Assembly (NCBI GenBank): GCA_009930125.1
Contig: RZYZ01000002.1
Coordinates: 1-35,276 of the forward strand
DNA from: Clostridia bacterium
GTDB lineage: Bacteria; Bacillota; Clostridia; Clostridiales; Clostridiaceae
Direction of reading: 5' to 3'
Length of the DNA stretch: 35,276 bases
The position numbers and the translations under genes are program-made. Under the pieces are notes generated by a model that ran no database searches, was not told the origin of the DNA, and saw only the letters and a list, made by a program, of their open reading frames with translations. This document shows, one piece after another, positions 1-8,353 of this stretch. Each line of letters starts with the position of its first letter. Position 1 is the stretch's first letter.

Positions 1-1
1 G

Positions 2-904
2 ATGATCGTAGCCAGAACTGAAGAAGCCAGAAGAACAGCACTGGAGAAACTTCTTCCAATGCAGAAGAGGGACTTCAAGGGTATCTACAAGGCTATGGAA
101 GGACATCCTGTAACCATCAGATTCCTGGATCCACCACTACATGAATTCCTCCCAACTCAGGCAAAAGAAATCGTAGAACTGGCAGCAGAACTTAAGATTT
201 CCGTAGATGAGTTAAACGGAGTAATCACAGATCTTCATGAATTCAACCCAATGATGGGACATAGAGGTTGCAGACTTGCGATTTCTTACCCAGAAATTGC
301 AGAAATGCAGACAAGAGCAGTAATTGAAGCTGCCATCGAAGTCAATGAAGAAATGGGCTGGAATATTGTTCCAGAAATCATGATTCCACTTGTTGGAGAA
401 GTAAACGAGCTTAAGTTTGTCAAGAGCATCGTGAAAAAGACAGCGGATTCAATCATCGCTGAAAGAGGATCAGACCTTACTTACTTAGTTGGGACAATGA
501 TCGAAATTCCAAGAGCATGTGTAACAGCAGACGAAATCGCTAAGGAAGCAGATTTCTTCTCATTCGGTACAAACGACCTTACACAGATGTCCTTCGGCTT
601 CTCCAGAGATGATGCTGGAACATTCCTGAAGCATTATTACGAGAAGAAGATCTACGACTTTGATCCATTTGCAAAGCTTGACCAGACTGGTGTAGGCGAA
701 TTTGTGAAGATTGCAGTAGAAAAGGGCAGAGGCGTAAAGAACGCACTTAAGCTTGGTGTCTGTGGAGAACATGGTGGAGACCCATCATCCGTAAACTTCT
801 TCCATGACAACGGTCTTGACTATGTTTCCTGCTCCCCATTCAGAGTACCAGTTGCTAGATTAGCGGCTGCTCAGGCTGAAGTAAGAAACCCAAGAAAGAA
901 ATAG
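2..904 (+). CDS. ppdK: Pyruvate, phosphate dikinase, C-terminal part (cut by window edge)
   Basis: This is the C-terminal 300 residues of a protein of about 870-880 residues; the 5' part lies before the window, so the first ATG here is not the real start. PPDK interconverts pyruvate, ATP and phosphate with PEP, AMP and pyrophosphate in the cytoplasm. The fragment is the PEP/pyruvate-binding TIM barrel: the HEFNPMMGHRGCRL block near residue 80, EIMIPLVG near 127, GTMIEIPRA near 162, FFSFGTNDLTQM near 190 and GVCGEHGGDP near 252. C254 of the fragment matches the family's catalytic cysteine. The stop is TAG, followed about 50 bases later by a clear terminator. In anaerobes this enzyme usually serves PPi-linked glycolysis or PEP supply. 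Identification is very secure. Confidence 0.97.
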   Translation: MIVARTEEARRTALEKLLPMQKRDFKGIYKAMEGHPVTIRFLDPPLHEFLPTQAKEIVELAAELKISVDELNGVITDLHEFNPMMGHRGCRLAISYPEIAEMQTRAVIEAAIEVNEEMGWNIVPEIMIPLVGEVNELKFVKSIVKKTADSIIAERGSDLTYLVGTMIEIPRACVTADEIAKEADFFSFGTNDLTQMSFGFSRDDAGTFLKHYYEKKIYDFDPFAKLDQTGVGEFVKIAVEKGRGVKNALKLGVCGEHGGDPSSVNFFHDNGLDYVSCSPFRVPVARLAAAQAEVRNPRKK

Positions 905-1216
905 TAAACCTATTATCGGTTAGCATAGGACGCTATGTGTAACAGATGAAAGAATGAGGGCATCATCTTTATGATAAAGATGATGCCCTTATGTTTGTTA
1001 TAGATTGTTTCTCAATAGATGTATTCCAAGTCTGAATCATTCAGTCATTTGAAAGGCAAATGAATCTATACTGTCTGATTCTCTGCATAGATTCGGCATA
1101 AGTAAACATTTACATTTACCTATTTCATATTATTGATGTAACGATTGCATATATTGAACCAGATCTGATCTTGTTTTTTCGTTAACAGGAAACTTCAGGC
1201 AGAGTTACCTTCCATA
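905..1216. other. Intergenic region between ppdK and the DUF1294 gene
   Basis: This 312-base stretch holds the ppdK terminator (958-988) and otherwise AT-rich sequence. A short perfect CATTTG/CAAATG hairpin lies near 1047-1065. I found no open frame with a ribosome site and no recognisable RNA. The convergent DUF1294 gene ends at 1217, and I see no convincing terminator of its own. Confidence 0.6.
958..993 (+). terminator. Rho-independent terminator of ppdK
   Basis: A 13-bp perfect stem (958-970 with 976-988) closes a 5-base loop and is followed by TTATGTTTGTT. It begins 54 bases after the ppdK stop. Confidence 0.85.
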
Positions 1217-1483
1217 TTATAATAAGTCATTAAACAGAACATAAAGAAGAAGATTGAGTAGAAGGATCATAGGTACGCCCAGAGTAAATTTAGAATGCTT
1301 CGTCTTATGCCTCAATACGTACATTCCAGTAAGTAAACCAATAGAGCCTCCGAGAAAACCTAGACTTAATAAAGAGGATTCGGATATTCTCCATCTGTGC
1401 TTCCTTGCGTTATTCTTATCAATATACATGATGATTAGAGAAAATAAATTGATGAATAGCATATATCCCAACAGGAAATTCAT
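1217..1483 (-). CDS. DUF1294 family small membrane protein
   Basis: An 88-residue protein with the hallmark pattern of DUF1294: an N-terminal hydrophobic helix (about residues 3-20), a DKNNAR block, then RISESSLL, GFLGGSIG, GMYVLRHKTKHSKF, and a second hydrophobic helix at the C-terminus. The RHKTxHxKF motif after the GG-containing helix is diagnostic. Members are predicted to be integral membrane proteins with no established function. The start is supported by GGGAGG about 10 bases upstream on the minus strand. Upstream lies an extended -10-like TGATATAAA (1530-1538, minus strand). The gene is monocistronic and converges on ppdK. Confidence 0.88.
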   Translation of the reverse strand: MNFLLGYMLFINLFSLIIMYIDKNNARKHRWRISESSLLSLGFLGGSIGLLTGMYVLRHKTKHSKFTLGVPMILLLNLLLYVLFNDLL

Positions 1484-1529
1484 TTTTTACAGCCTCCCGA
1501 AAACATTTCAGAAAAATTGTTTTTGCATA

Positions 1530-1538
1530 TTTATATCA
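1530..1538 (-). promoter_or_regulatory. Possible extended -10 promoter of the DUF1294 gene
   Basis: The minus strand reads TGATATAAA (TGn plus a 5/6 match to TATAAT) about 47 bases before the start codon. No good -35 hexamer is visible, as is allowed for extended -10 promoters. Confidence 0.4.
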
Positions 1539-1837
1539 GTTTAGTGAATAATAGTAGATTTTTCAAGTACAGGCAGCAAATTTTGGTGAAGATATTCATC
1601 CAAAAAAAGTATTTTATTGAAATCATCAGAAAAATATACTGTAATTTATCAATTGATACTGTATTGGTTCCGAATAATCAATAGAATTGTAATTAAGCAA
1701 GGGTGGAATAAAGTTAAAAATACCACATTTGTGAATATAGTATAAACAAAAAGTTTCTGTTTTTCATATGTTGTGGTAAAATAAGTGTAACCTTAATTGT
1801 TTAATTAAATTGAGCCTGATATATTACATTATTGAAA

Positions 1838-2035
1838 ATGACAACTTTCGATAAGAGTGGTGGTAGGGGCTGATCGTTATTTGAAAAGTTAATATTTATG
1901 CCTGCATTATCGAATTCGAATTTGCTAAAATTGAGCACAAGATATTTCCTCATCTTTATCTGATTGAGTGAAATGGGCGTGCTGATTATGAATTCAATTA
2001 TGAAAACGATATTATTTTAGTGCAAAATAAGGACA
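1838..2035 (+). pseudogene. Possible decayed ISAzo13-family (Rhodopirellula-type) transposase relic
   Basis: This lies in otherwise non-coding AT-rich DNA. Translation in two alternating frames gives pieces in the order expected for the C-terminal half of an ISAzo13-like DDE transposase. The first is TTFDKSGGRG then SLFEK (compare the family's TADGGGSNG...RLWK). After a frame change comes FAKIEHKIFPHL from about 1921 (compare WNKIEHRLF/NPIEHRLFPHV). After a second change comes MGVLIMNSIMKTI from about 1973 (compare xGVxxxSxEIVxxL). In-frame stops and frame changes mean it cannot be functional. The family comparison is from memory, and short AT-rich frames can mislead, so this is tentative. 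No terminal repeats were recognised. Confidence 0.35.
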
Positions 2036-2059
2036 TTATGAACTAAATTTAAAAATTAG

Positions 2060-2088
2060 TTGATAAATATGTCTATTTATAATAAAAT
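2060..2088 (+). promoter_or_regulatory. Sigma-70-type promoter of the opp operon
   Basis: TTGATA (2060-2065), a 17-base spacer and TAAAAT (2083-2088). Transcription would begin near 2095 and leave a leader of about 90 bases before oppA. Confidence 0.65.
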
Positions 2089-2187
2089 GAATAATATCTT
2101 CAACAACTATTAACAAATCACACATTTGGTTTTCAGTCGCTGGCAACAACGACTTAAAATAAAAGATTATTCAAGGAGGAAGAAAGA

Positions 2188-3948
2188 ATGACAAAAAAGA
2201 GAATAGGCTTAATGCTTGCACTTACACTGGCAATGTCCGTTGTATTTACAGCATGTAGTCCTAAAGCAGAGGATCCTGCAGAGACACCTGCAGAAACTCC
2301 AGGACAAGAAGAACCTGCTGAAGGCGAAGAACCAGAAGAAGAACCTGCTGCTGAACCATCAGGTACACTGAAAGTTGGTATCACTGAAGCATCAGGTAAC
2401 TTCAACCCATTATACTATTCATCATCTTATGATGGATATGTAGTAGACCTTGTTTTTGAAGGACTAGCTACACTGAACTTTGAAGGTGACGAATACGAGC
2501 CAGTAGTGGCTAAGGATTGGACTGTCTCCGAAGATGGTAAGACAATCACATTCAACCTTAGAGAAGACGTAGTATTCTCAGACGGTACACCACTTACTGC
2601 TAACGACGTAGTATTCACATATAAGGTTTTAGCTGACCCATCCTACTCAGGTAGATACGGTTCAGTAGTAAAGGACCTTGAAGGTTACGAAGCATATTCA
2701 GCTGGTGAAACAGAAGAATTTGTTGGTGTTGTTGCGGAAGACGACTATACAGTAACATTCAACTTTGCTGATGGTAAGAGAACAAACTTCGCAAACACAA
2801 CAATGGCTATCATGCCTGAAGCTTACTATGGCGCTGGATTCACAGTTGGTGACACATCCGGAGTTGAAGCTTTATCAGCAGAACCTGTTGGATCAGGTCC
2901 ATACAAGCTTGATACATATTCAGAAGCACAGTTCATTTTCTTGACAAGAAATGAAAATTACAAGGGCGAAGGCTACATGATCAAGGAAATCCTTCTTCAG
3001 TTCGTAGACCAGTCCACAGATATCGTTCAGTTAATGAACGGTGAAGTAGATCTACTTGCTGGTGTTATCGAACCTGCTAAGATCAAGGAAGCTAGAGACG
3101 GTGGATACTCCATCAACGAATATCCAAGATCAGGTTACGGATACATCAACTTCAATACAGAAGCAGGACCTACTGCTGAAGTTCCAGTTAGACAGGCTCT
3201 TACATATGCATTCGACACAGAAGCATTTGTAAACAGCTACTACAAAGATCCTGATACAGGATTAGTTCTTGCATCAACACAGAACCACCCATTCTCACAG
3301 GTATCATGGGTAATGAGTGATGCACTGGTTGACTCACTGATCGACTACTCCTATGACATCGAAAAGGCTAAGTCAATTCTTGACGAAGCTGGCTGGGTTG
3401 TAAATGGCGATTTCAGAGAAAAAGATGGACAGGTTCTTGAACTTAACATCGCTGCAATGCCAGAACATGACATTCTTGCAACTCTTATCCCAATGTGGGA
3501 AAAATCATGGGGCGAAGAACTTAACATTAAGCTTAACGTTTCATACCTAGAGTTCAACACAATTCTTGACTATGTAATCTACGATTCAGATGCTAATGTT
3601 GACAAGTGGAGCTTGTTCTTCCTGGCAACATCCATCACATCTGCTGACCCAGACTCCATCTACACTCAGTTCCACTCAAATGATGTAGGTGCTGGTAAGG
3701 ACAACACATCAAGATACAGCAATCCTGAAGTTGACAGACTTCTTGATGAAGCTAGAGCTATAATGGATCCAGAAGAAGCTAAGCCACTATACGCTGAAGT
3801 TGTTAAGATTCTGAACGAAGAAATGCCTAAGGTTGTTGTTTATGCTAACACATACTTCGATCTTTACAATTCAAAGGTTAAGGATTTCAAAACAAGCTCA
3901 CTATATGGTTGGGTAAAAGCTGTTAAGGATGCTTATATCGAAGAATAA
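2188..3948 (+). CDS. oppA: Oligopeptide ABC transporter substrate-binding lipoprotein
   Basis: A 586-residue extracellular solute-binding protein of family 5 (SBP_bac_5), the peptide-capturing subunit of a peptide importer. The N-terminus is a lipoprotein signal: MTKK, a hydrophobic core and lipobox VFTAC with the lipidated Cys at residue 23. A linker rich in Glu, Pro, Ala and Thr follows to about residue 55. Family motifs then appear: an ASGNFNPLYYSSSYDG block and YEPVVAKDW, followed by FNLREDVVFSDGTPLTANDV, typical of the family. The start is fixed by AAGGAGGA seven bases upstream. It is the first gene of oppA-B-C-D-F. A hairpin between it and oppB probably raises its relative expression, as is usual for binding proteins. 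Peptide, dipeptide or other substrates cannot be told apart from sequence alone. Confidence 0.93.
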   Translation: MTKKRIGLMLALTLAMSVVFTACSPKAEDPAETPAETPGQEEPAEGEEPEEEPAAEPSGTLKVGITEASGNFNPLYYSSSYDGYVVDLVFEGLATLNFEGDEYEPVVAKDWTVSEDGKTITFNLREDVVFSDGTPLTANDVVFTYKVLADPSYSGRYGSVVKDLEGYEAYSAGETEEFVGVVAEDDYTVTFNFADGKRTNFANTTMAIMPEAYYGAGFTVGDTSGVEALSAEPVGSGPYKLDTYSEAQFIFLTRNENYKGEGYMIKEILLQFVDQSTDIVQLMNGEVDLLAGVIEPAKIKEARDGGYSINEYPRSGYGYINFNTEAGPTAEVPVRQALTYAFDTEAFVNSYYKDPDTGLVLASTQNHPFSQVSWVMSDALVDSLIDYSYDIEKAKSILDEAGWVVNGDFREKDGQVLELNIAAMPEHDILATLIPMWEKSWGEELNIKLNVSYLEFNTILDYVIYDSDANVDKWSLFFLATSITSADPDSIYTQFHSNDVGAGKDNTSRYSNPEVDRLLDEARAIMDPEEAKPLYAEVVKILNEEMPKVVVYANTYFDLYNSKVKDFKTSSLYGWVKAVKDAYIEE

Positions 3949-3974
3949 CAAGTGAATTCAATTTCATAAAAATT

Positions 3975-4003
3975 AAGGCAGTCTGTTGAGGACTGCCTTT
4001 CTA
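3975..4003 (+). terminator. Intercistronic attenuator-like hairpin between oppA and oppB
   Basis: A 9-bp perfect stem (3975-3983 with 3991-3999) with a 7-base loop, followed by only TTTCTACT. The short, interrupted T-run suggests partial termination or 3'-end protection of the oppA message rather than a full stop, because oppB-F have no other promoter that I can see. Confidence 0.6.
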
Positions 4004-4038
4004 CTACTAAATATATAGGAGCTATGGGGAGTGAAATA

Positions 4039-5016
4039 ATGTTAAAATATATAGCAAGGAGACTGCTGCATTTGATTCCTGTAATGATCGTTATATCCAT
4101 AGCGATATACGGTATTATGGAACTCATGCCAGGGGACGCAGTCCAGGCCTATTTGGGTGTTGGATCAGGTGTTTCCGTTGAGCAGCAACAACAGATAAAA
4201 GAACAGCTTGGATTAGATGGTAATATTGTTGAAAGATATTTCAATTGGTTAGGTAGAACACTTCAGGGAGACTTTGGTAGATCCATACTGAAGAGAGCAC
4301 CAGTATCAGAAATCATTGGTGAGAGTGTCTGGAATACGTTCCTGATCAATTTCTTCGGAATGATCTTCGGGTTTGGAATCTCTATACCAGTTGGCATTAA
4401 GTCAGCAGTAAATAAATACAGCAAATTCGATAATTTCTGGACGGTATTTTCACTACTTGGTGTTTCCATGCCTTCCTTCTTCTTTGCGATGATTCTTATA
4501 TTCTTTGTAGGTATACCTCTGGGACTACCACTGACGCTGATGCGTGATCCAATGAGTGTAGTAAGAGGATATCCAAGCCTATGGGCCGAAATTGTGGATG
4601 TGGGCAGACATATGATCATGCCGCTTATCGTTCTTACAATCTCATCTCTTGCAAGCTTAACAAGATATGTAAGAAATGCAACGCTGGAAGTAATCAATCA
4701 GGATTATATCCGAACTGCAAGATCAAAGGGTCTTTCAGAGAAGGTTGTAATTTACAAGCATGCATTCAGAAATGCTCTTTTACCTATTGTTACATTACTC
4801 GGCAGCTGGATTCCTTCATTATTTGGTGGTTCACTGATTCTCGAAACTATTTTCAAATGGCCAGGAATCGGTAATACACTTCATGAAGCTATTTTCAAGC
4901 AGGATACTTCACTGGTTATGGCGATCAATATATTCTACGCAATGCTCATGCTTGCTGGTAACTTACTGGCAGACATCAGTTACGCGCTTGTTGACCCTAG
5001 AGTCAAGGTTAGTTAG
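4039..5016 (+). CDS. oppB: Oligopeptide ABC transporter permease, OppB type
   Basis: An inner-membrane permease of 325 residues with the N-terminal MLKYIARRLLHLIPVM signature of OppB/DppB proteins. The family's first helix is followed by a PGDAV block and LGLDGNIVERYFNWL, then the binding-protein-dependent transport domain with about six helices. The EAA-type coupling loop is visible as RTARSKGLSEKVVIYKHAFRN (about residues 220-240). An ATG 15 bases upstream (4024) would put AGGAG only two bases from it. GGGGAG at 4026-4031 sits seven bases before the ATG at 4039, so 4039 is preferred. The stop is TAG, 11 bases before oppC. Confidence 0.94.
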   Translation: MLKYIARRLLHLIPVMIVISIAIYGIMELMPGDAVQAYLGVGSGVSVEQQQQIKEQLGLDGNIVERYFNWLGRTLQGDFGRSILKRAPVSEIIGESVWNTFLINFFGMIFGFGISIPVGIKSAVNKYSKFDNFWTVFSLLGVSMPSFFFAMILIFFVGIPLGLPLTLMRDPMSVVRGYPSLWAEIVDVGRHMIMPLIVLTISSLASLTRYVRNATLEVINQDYIRTARSKGLSEKVVIYKHAFRNALLPIVTLLGSWIPSLFGGSLILETIFKWPGIGNTLHEAIFKQDTSLVMAINIFYAMLMLAGNLLADISYALVDPRVKVS

Positions 5017-5027
5017 GAGGTTTTAAT

Positions 5028-5936
5028 ATGGAAGATAAGAAAAAGGCCTATGAAAAAACCCAAGCTACCAATATTGTAGGGCCATGGAGAATAGCTTGGG
5101 ACCGATTCAGAAGAAATAAGACTGCCATGTTTGGTGCAATCTTATTCATCATAATTGTACTGATGTGCATCTTTGTTCCGATTTTTTCTAGATTCAGTAT
5201 AAATGACTTTATTCTGGATCAGAAGAAACTCCCGCCTTCATCAGAATACTGGCTGGGAACAGATGAACAGGGTAGAGACGTATTCTTGAGACTCTTCCTG
5301 GGAGGAAGAACATCACTTATGGTTGGAGCCATTGCTGCAGGGTTTACTGTGGTTATAGGTGCTACCGTTGGTGGCATAGCTGGTTACTATGGTGGCTGGG
5401 TAGACAATCTGCTGATGAGATTTGCGGAAATCGTCTATTCCATTCCATTTACACCTACAGTTATTACAATTTCAGGTGCACTGATGTGGGTAGATTCAAA
5501 ATACAAGATGTATCTTGTTATGTTCCTTATCGGTATTCTGAGCTGGCCAGGTCTAGCTAGAATGGTTAGAGGACAGATCCTATCATTGAGAGAACAGGAA
5601 TTCATGCAAGCTGCGGAGATTCTAGGTCTTTCTACCAGATCAAGAATCGCAAGACATCTGCTGCCAAACACATTTGCTTACATCATTGTAAGTGCAACAC
5701 TGGGTATGGCTGGCGCAATTCTTACTGAAGCGAGCTTATCCTACCTGGGGCTTGGTGTAACACCACCAACACCTACTTGGGGTAACATGATTGAAAGAGC
5801 CAGAAATTCTGATGTATTCAGAAATATGCAGTGGCTTTGGGTACCGCCCGGTATCATGATCATGCTGACAGTTTTAAGTATAAATCTGCTTGGAGAAGGG
5901 CTGAGAGATGCCGTTGATCCAAAGGAAATTAGGTAG
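5028..5936 (+). CDS. oppC: Oligopeptide ABC transporter permease, OppC type
   Basis: A 302-residue partner of OppB. Its N-terminal cytoplasmic segment carries the AWDRFRRNKTAMFGA motif (OppC_N domain) before the first membrane helix. The LGTDEQGRDVFLRLFLGGRTSL motif near residue 75 is diagnostic of OppC/DppC. The C-terminal permease domain has the coupling loop AAEILGLSTRSRIARHLLPN, then EASLSYLGLG and PTPTWGNM, and ends in NLLGEGLRDAVDPKEIR, the usual C-terminus. AGGAGG overlaps the oppB stop eight bases upstream of the start. It forms the membrane channel with OppB. Confidence 0.95.
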   Translation: MEDKKKAYEKTQATNIVGPWRIAWDRFRRNKTAMFGAILFIIIVLMCIFVPIFSRFSINDFILDQKKLPPSSEYWLGTDEQGRDVFLRLFLGGRTSLMVGAIAAGFTVVIGATVGGIAGYYGGWVDNLLMRFAEIVYSIPFTPTVITISGALMWVDSKYKMYLVMFLIGILSWPGLARMVRGQILSLREQEFMQAAEILGLSTRSRIARHLLPNTFAYIIVSATLGMAGAILTEASLSYLGLGVTPPTPTWGNMIERARNSDVFRNMQWLWVPPGIMIMLTVLSINLLGEGLRDAVDPKEIR

Positions 5937-5944
5937 GGTTGATT

Positions 5945-6928
5945 ATGAAAAAAGTATTAGAAGTAAAGAACCTTAAAACACACTTCAACACAGATAAAGG
6001 TGTGGTTAAGGCTGTAGATGGTGTAACCTTCGACCTTACAGAAGGAAAGACACTTGGCGTTGTTGGTGAGTCAGGCTGTGGTAAGAGCATCACTGCGATG
6101 AGTGTAATGAGACTAATAGACAGAAACGGTAGTATTGTTGATGGTTCCATCATGTACGATGGACGAGATCTGGCTAAGATAAAAATGGACGAGATGAGAA
6201 AAATCAGGGGAAATGACATATCCATCATTTTCCAGGAACCTATGACCTCATTGAACCCCGTATTCAGAATCGGTGATCAGATCGTGGAAGCCATTAAGCT
6301 TCACCAGGATTTATCAAAGGAAGAAGCCCATGACAAAGCCGTTAACATGCTGAAACTCGTAGGAATTCCTCGTGCGGAAAGAGTGGTTTACGACTATCCT
6401 CATCAGCTTTCCGGTGGTATGAGACAGAGAGCCATGATTGCTATGGCCCTTGCCTGCGATCCTAAGATTCTAATCGCAGATGAACCTACAACTGCTCTGG
6501 ATGTAACCATTCAGGCGCAGATTCTGGCGCTGATGAACGATCTAAAGGAAAAGATGAATACAGCAATCATGCTGATCACTCATGACCTTGGAGTAGTAGC
6601 TCAGATGGCAGACGATGTCATCGTCATGTATTCTGGAAAAGTTGTGGAATCAGCTGAAGTCAAGGAACTGTATGCCAATCCTAAGCATCCGTACACACAG
6701 GGTCTTCTGGACTCCATTCCTGATGTCAAATCTGAAAAGAAGAGACTGAACAGTATTGAAGGTGTTGTACCTAATCCAATGGAACTTCCTAAGGGCTGCT
6801 ATTTTGCACCAAGATGTAAGTTTGCCATGGACAAGTGCTGGGAACAGGAACCTGGTGTATATTTCATAGATAAAGAAAGAAATGGCGAGAACCATAAGGT
6901 GAAGTGTTTCTTGTATGAAGGAAATTAG
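5945..6928 (+). CDS. oppD: Oligopeptide ABC transporter ATP-binding protein, OppD type
   Basis: A 327-residue ATPase that powers the importer from the cytoplasm. Walker A is GESGCGKS (residues 41-48), followed by the Q-loop FQEPMTSLNP, signature LSGGMRQR, Walker B ILIADEPTTALD and switch His in LITHDLG. The C-terminal oligo_HPY domain has the GCYFAPRCKFAMDKC pattern plus a later Cys. In some relatives these four cysteines hold an Fe-S cluster, so the same is possible here. The ATG at 5945 is preferred over the in-frame TTG at 5939 because TAGGG lies at a usable distance only from the ATG. It starts just after the oppC stop (TAG, 5934-5936). Confidence 0.94.
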   Translation: MKKVLEVKNLKTHFNTDKGVVKAVDGVTFDLTEGKTLGVVGESGCGKSITAMSVMRLIDRNGSIVDGSIMYDGRDLAKIKMDEMRKIRGNDISIIFQEPMTSLNPVFRIGDQIVEAIKLHQDLSKEEAHDKAVNMLKLVGIPRAERVVYDYPHQLSGGMRQRAMIAMALACDPKILIADEPTTALDVTIQAQILALMNDLKEKMNTAIMLITHDLGVVAQMADDVIVMYSGKVVESAEVKELYANPKHPYTQGLLDSIPDVKSEKKRLNSIEGVVPNPMELPKGCYFAPRCKFAMDKCWEQEPGVYFIDKERNGENHKVKCFLYEGN

Positions 6929-6937
6929 GAGGGAAGT

Positions 6938-7945
6938 ATGAACGAGAATAATAGAATTTTACTTGAAGTCAATGATGTAAAGAAATATTTCCCTGTTAAA
7001 GGTGGTCTCTTCACAAAGAAAACATATGTCAAAGCGGTTGATGGAGTCTCCTTTAAACTGAAAGAAGGGGAGACCATCGGACTGGTTGGTGAATCAGGAT
7101 GTGGTAAATCCACACTGGGAAGAACCATCGTGAGACTATATGAGCCAACAGCTGGAGATATCATATATCACGGCAAGGAGATCGATGGGGACATATCCAC
7201 TTTAAAGGGTGATAAGCTGAAAGCACTGAGACGTGAAATGCAGCTGATTTTCCAGGATCCATACAGCTCACTGAACCCAAGAATGAACGTAAGTAATATT
7301 GTTGGTGAGTCACTGCTTTCACATAATCTTGTGAAACCAGGGGCAGAATACAAAGACAGAGTAATGGAAATCATAGAAATGTGTGGTCTTTCTCCATACC
7401 ATATCTACAGATATCCGCATCAGTTCTCTGGTGGACAGAGACAGAGAATCGGTATTGCCAGAGCACTTGCGCTGAATCCTGATTTTGTTGTGGCAGATGA
7501 ACCTGTATCCGCACTGGATGTATCCATTCAGTCACAGATTCTGAACCTCATGATGGATCTGCAGGAAAAGATGGGTCTATCCTATCTCTTCATTTCGCAT
7601 GACTTAAGCGTTGTTAAACACATCAGTAACAGAATCGGTGTTATGTATCTTGGCTCACTGGTTGAACTGGCTGGTAAACATGAACTCTATGATACACCAG
7701 CTCACCCATATACAAGAGCCTTGCTGGCTGCTATACCTGTTCCAGATCCTACTCACTTAAGAAAAATGGAGCCAATCATAGGAGAATTGCCAAGTAATAT
7801 CAATACTCCACCAGGATGTAAGTTCCATACAAGATGTCCTTATGCCAAGGATATCTGTAAAGAGGAAATTCCTATACTTAGAGAGTATGATCCAGCTGGA
7901 CATCCAGAGCACTTTGTAGCATGTCATTTTGCTGGAGAAATATAA
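6938..7945 (+). CDS. oppF: Oligopeptide ABC transporter ATP-binding protein, OppF type
   Basis: The second, 335-residue ATPase of the importer. The N-terminus has the OppF-type YFPVKGGLF insertion before the first strand. Walker A is GESGCGKS, the Q-loop FQDPYSSLNPRM is the classic OppF form, the signature is FSGGQRQR and Walker B is FVVADEPVSALD, with SHDLSVV downstream. The C-terminal oligo_HPY domain again shows GCKFHTRCPYAKDIC and a final Cys, the likely Fe-S or metal site. AGGAGGG overlaps the oppD stop and lies four bases before the start, so the two are translationally linked. It pairs with OppD as a heterodimer. Confidence 0.95.
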   Translation: MNENNRILLEVNDVKKYFPVKGGLFTKKTYVKAVDGVSFKLKEGETIGLVGESGCGKSTLGRTIVRLYEPTAGDIIYHGKEIDGDISTLKGDKLKALRREMQLIFQDPYSSLNPRMNVSNIVGESLLSHNLVKPGAEYKDRVMEIIEMCGLSPYHIYRYPHQFSGGQRQRIGIARALALNPDFVVADEPVSALDVSIQSQILNLMMDLQEKMGLSYLFISHDLSVVKHISNRIGVMYLGSLVELAGKHELYDTPAHPYTRALLAAIPVPDPTHLRKMEPIIGELPSNINTPPGCKFHTRCPYAKDICKEEIPILREYDPAGHPEHFVACHFAGEI

Positions 7946-7988
7946 CTAAAGAATTAATATGATCATATTCAAAGAAGGAGGGATAATA

Positions 7989-8168
7989 ATGAATATTTTT
8001 GGAAGCAAACATCGTTACGACGATGTGAAACCAGATATGGATGCTGATGTTGAACTGGAAAAGTTTGATGCCATGGCTCTTGCGATGGCAATGGCTTCCT
8101 ATGTATTTCCAGTCATACTTGGAATCTTTGGATTCTTTGCCCTTCTGACTTGGATAGTATTCCGTTAA
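7989..8168 (+). CDS. Small single-pass membrane protein at the end of the opp operon
   Basis: I do not recognise this 59-residue protein. AAGGAGGG six bases before the ATG at 7989 makes translation very likely; a longer frame from 7959 would place that ribosome site inside the coding sequence. The first ~35 residues are hydrophilic and acidic (DVKPDMDADVELEKFDA), then a methionine- and alanine-rich stretch (MALAMAMASY) leads into a single hydrophobic helix that ends in Arg. It begins 43 bases after oppF, ends just before a strong terminator and has no promoter of its own that I can see, so it is probably the last cistron of the opp operon. It might be a membrane accessory to the transporter, but nothing in it proves this. 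Confidence 0.8.
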   Translation: MNIFGSKHRYDDVKPDMDADVELEKFDAMALAMAMASYVFPVILGIFGFFALLTWIVFR

Positions 8169-8177
8169 TTATTGAGA

Positions 8178-8217
8178 AAGCACTTGTTGTAGCTTACTAT
8201 GACAGGTGCTTTTTTTG
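8178..8217 (+). terminator. Terminator of the opp operon
   Basis: A 9-bp stem (8178-8186 with 8203-8211, one G-U pair), a 16-base loop and a run of T (8210-8216). It begins 10 bases after the stop of the 59-residue gene. Confidence 0.8.
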
Positions 8218-8353
8218 TGTTGTAAATCATTCTGAAGAGAACTGGAATAATAAAACAAATCAATAATATAATATAATTATGATATATATAAGAAAACTGT
8301 AATTAAAGGATTCGAGAAAGATTTGTAGAATAATATAATTAGGAGGTGGAACT

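Larger units (their letters stand above)
1484..2187. other. Long AT-rich intergenic region before the opp operon
   Basis: This 704-base stretch contains no intact gene that I can support. It holds the DUF1294 upstream region, a possible extended -10 element on the plus strand (TGGTAAAAT, 1774-1782), the putative transposase relic (1838-2035), a good sigma-70-type promoter (2060-2088) and the oppA ribosome site (AAGGAGGA at 2173-2180). No riboswitch fold or T-box was recognised. Confidence 0.6.
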
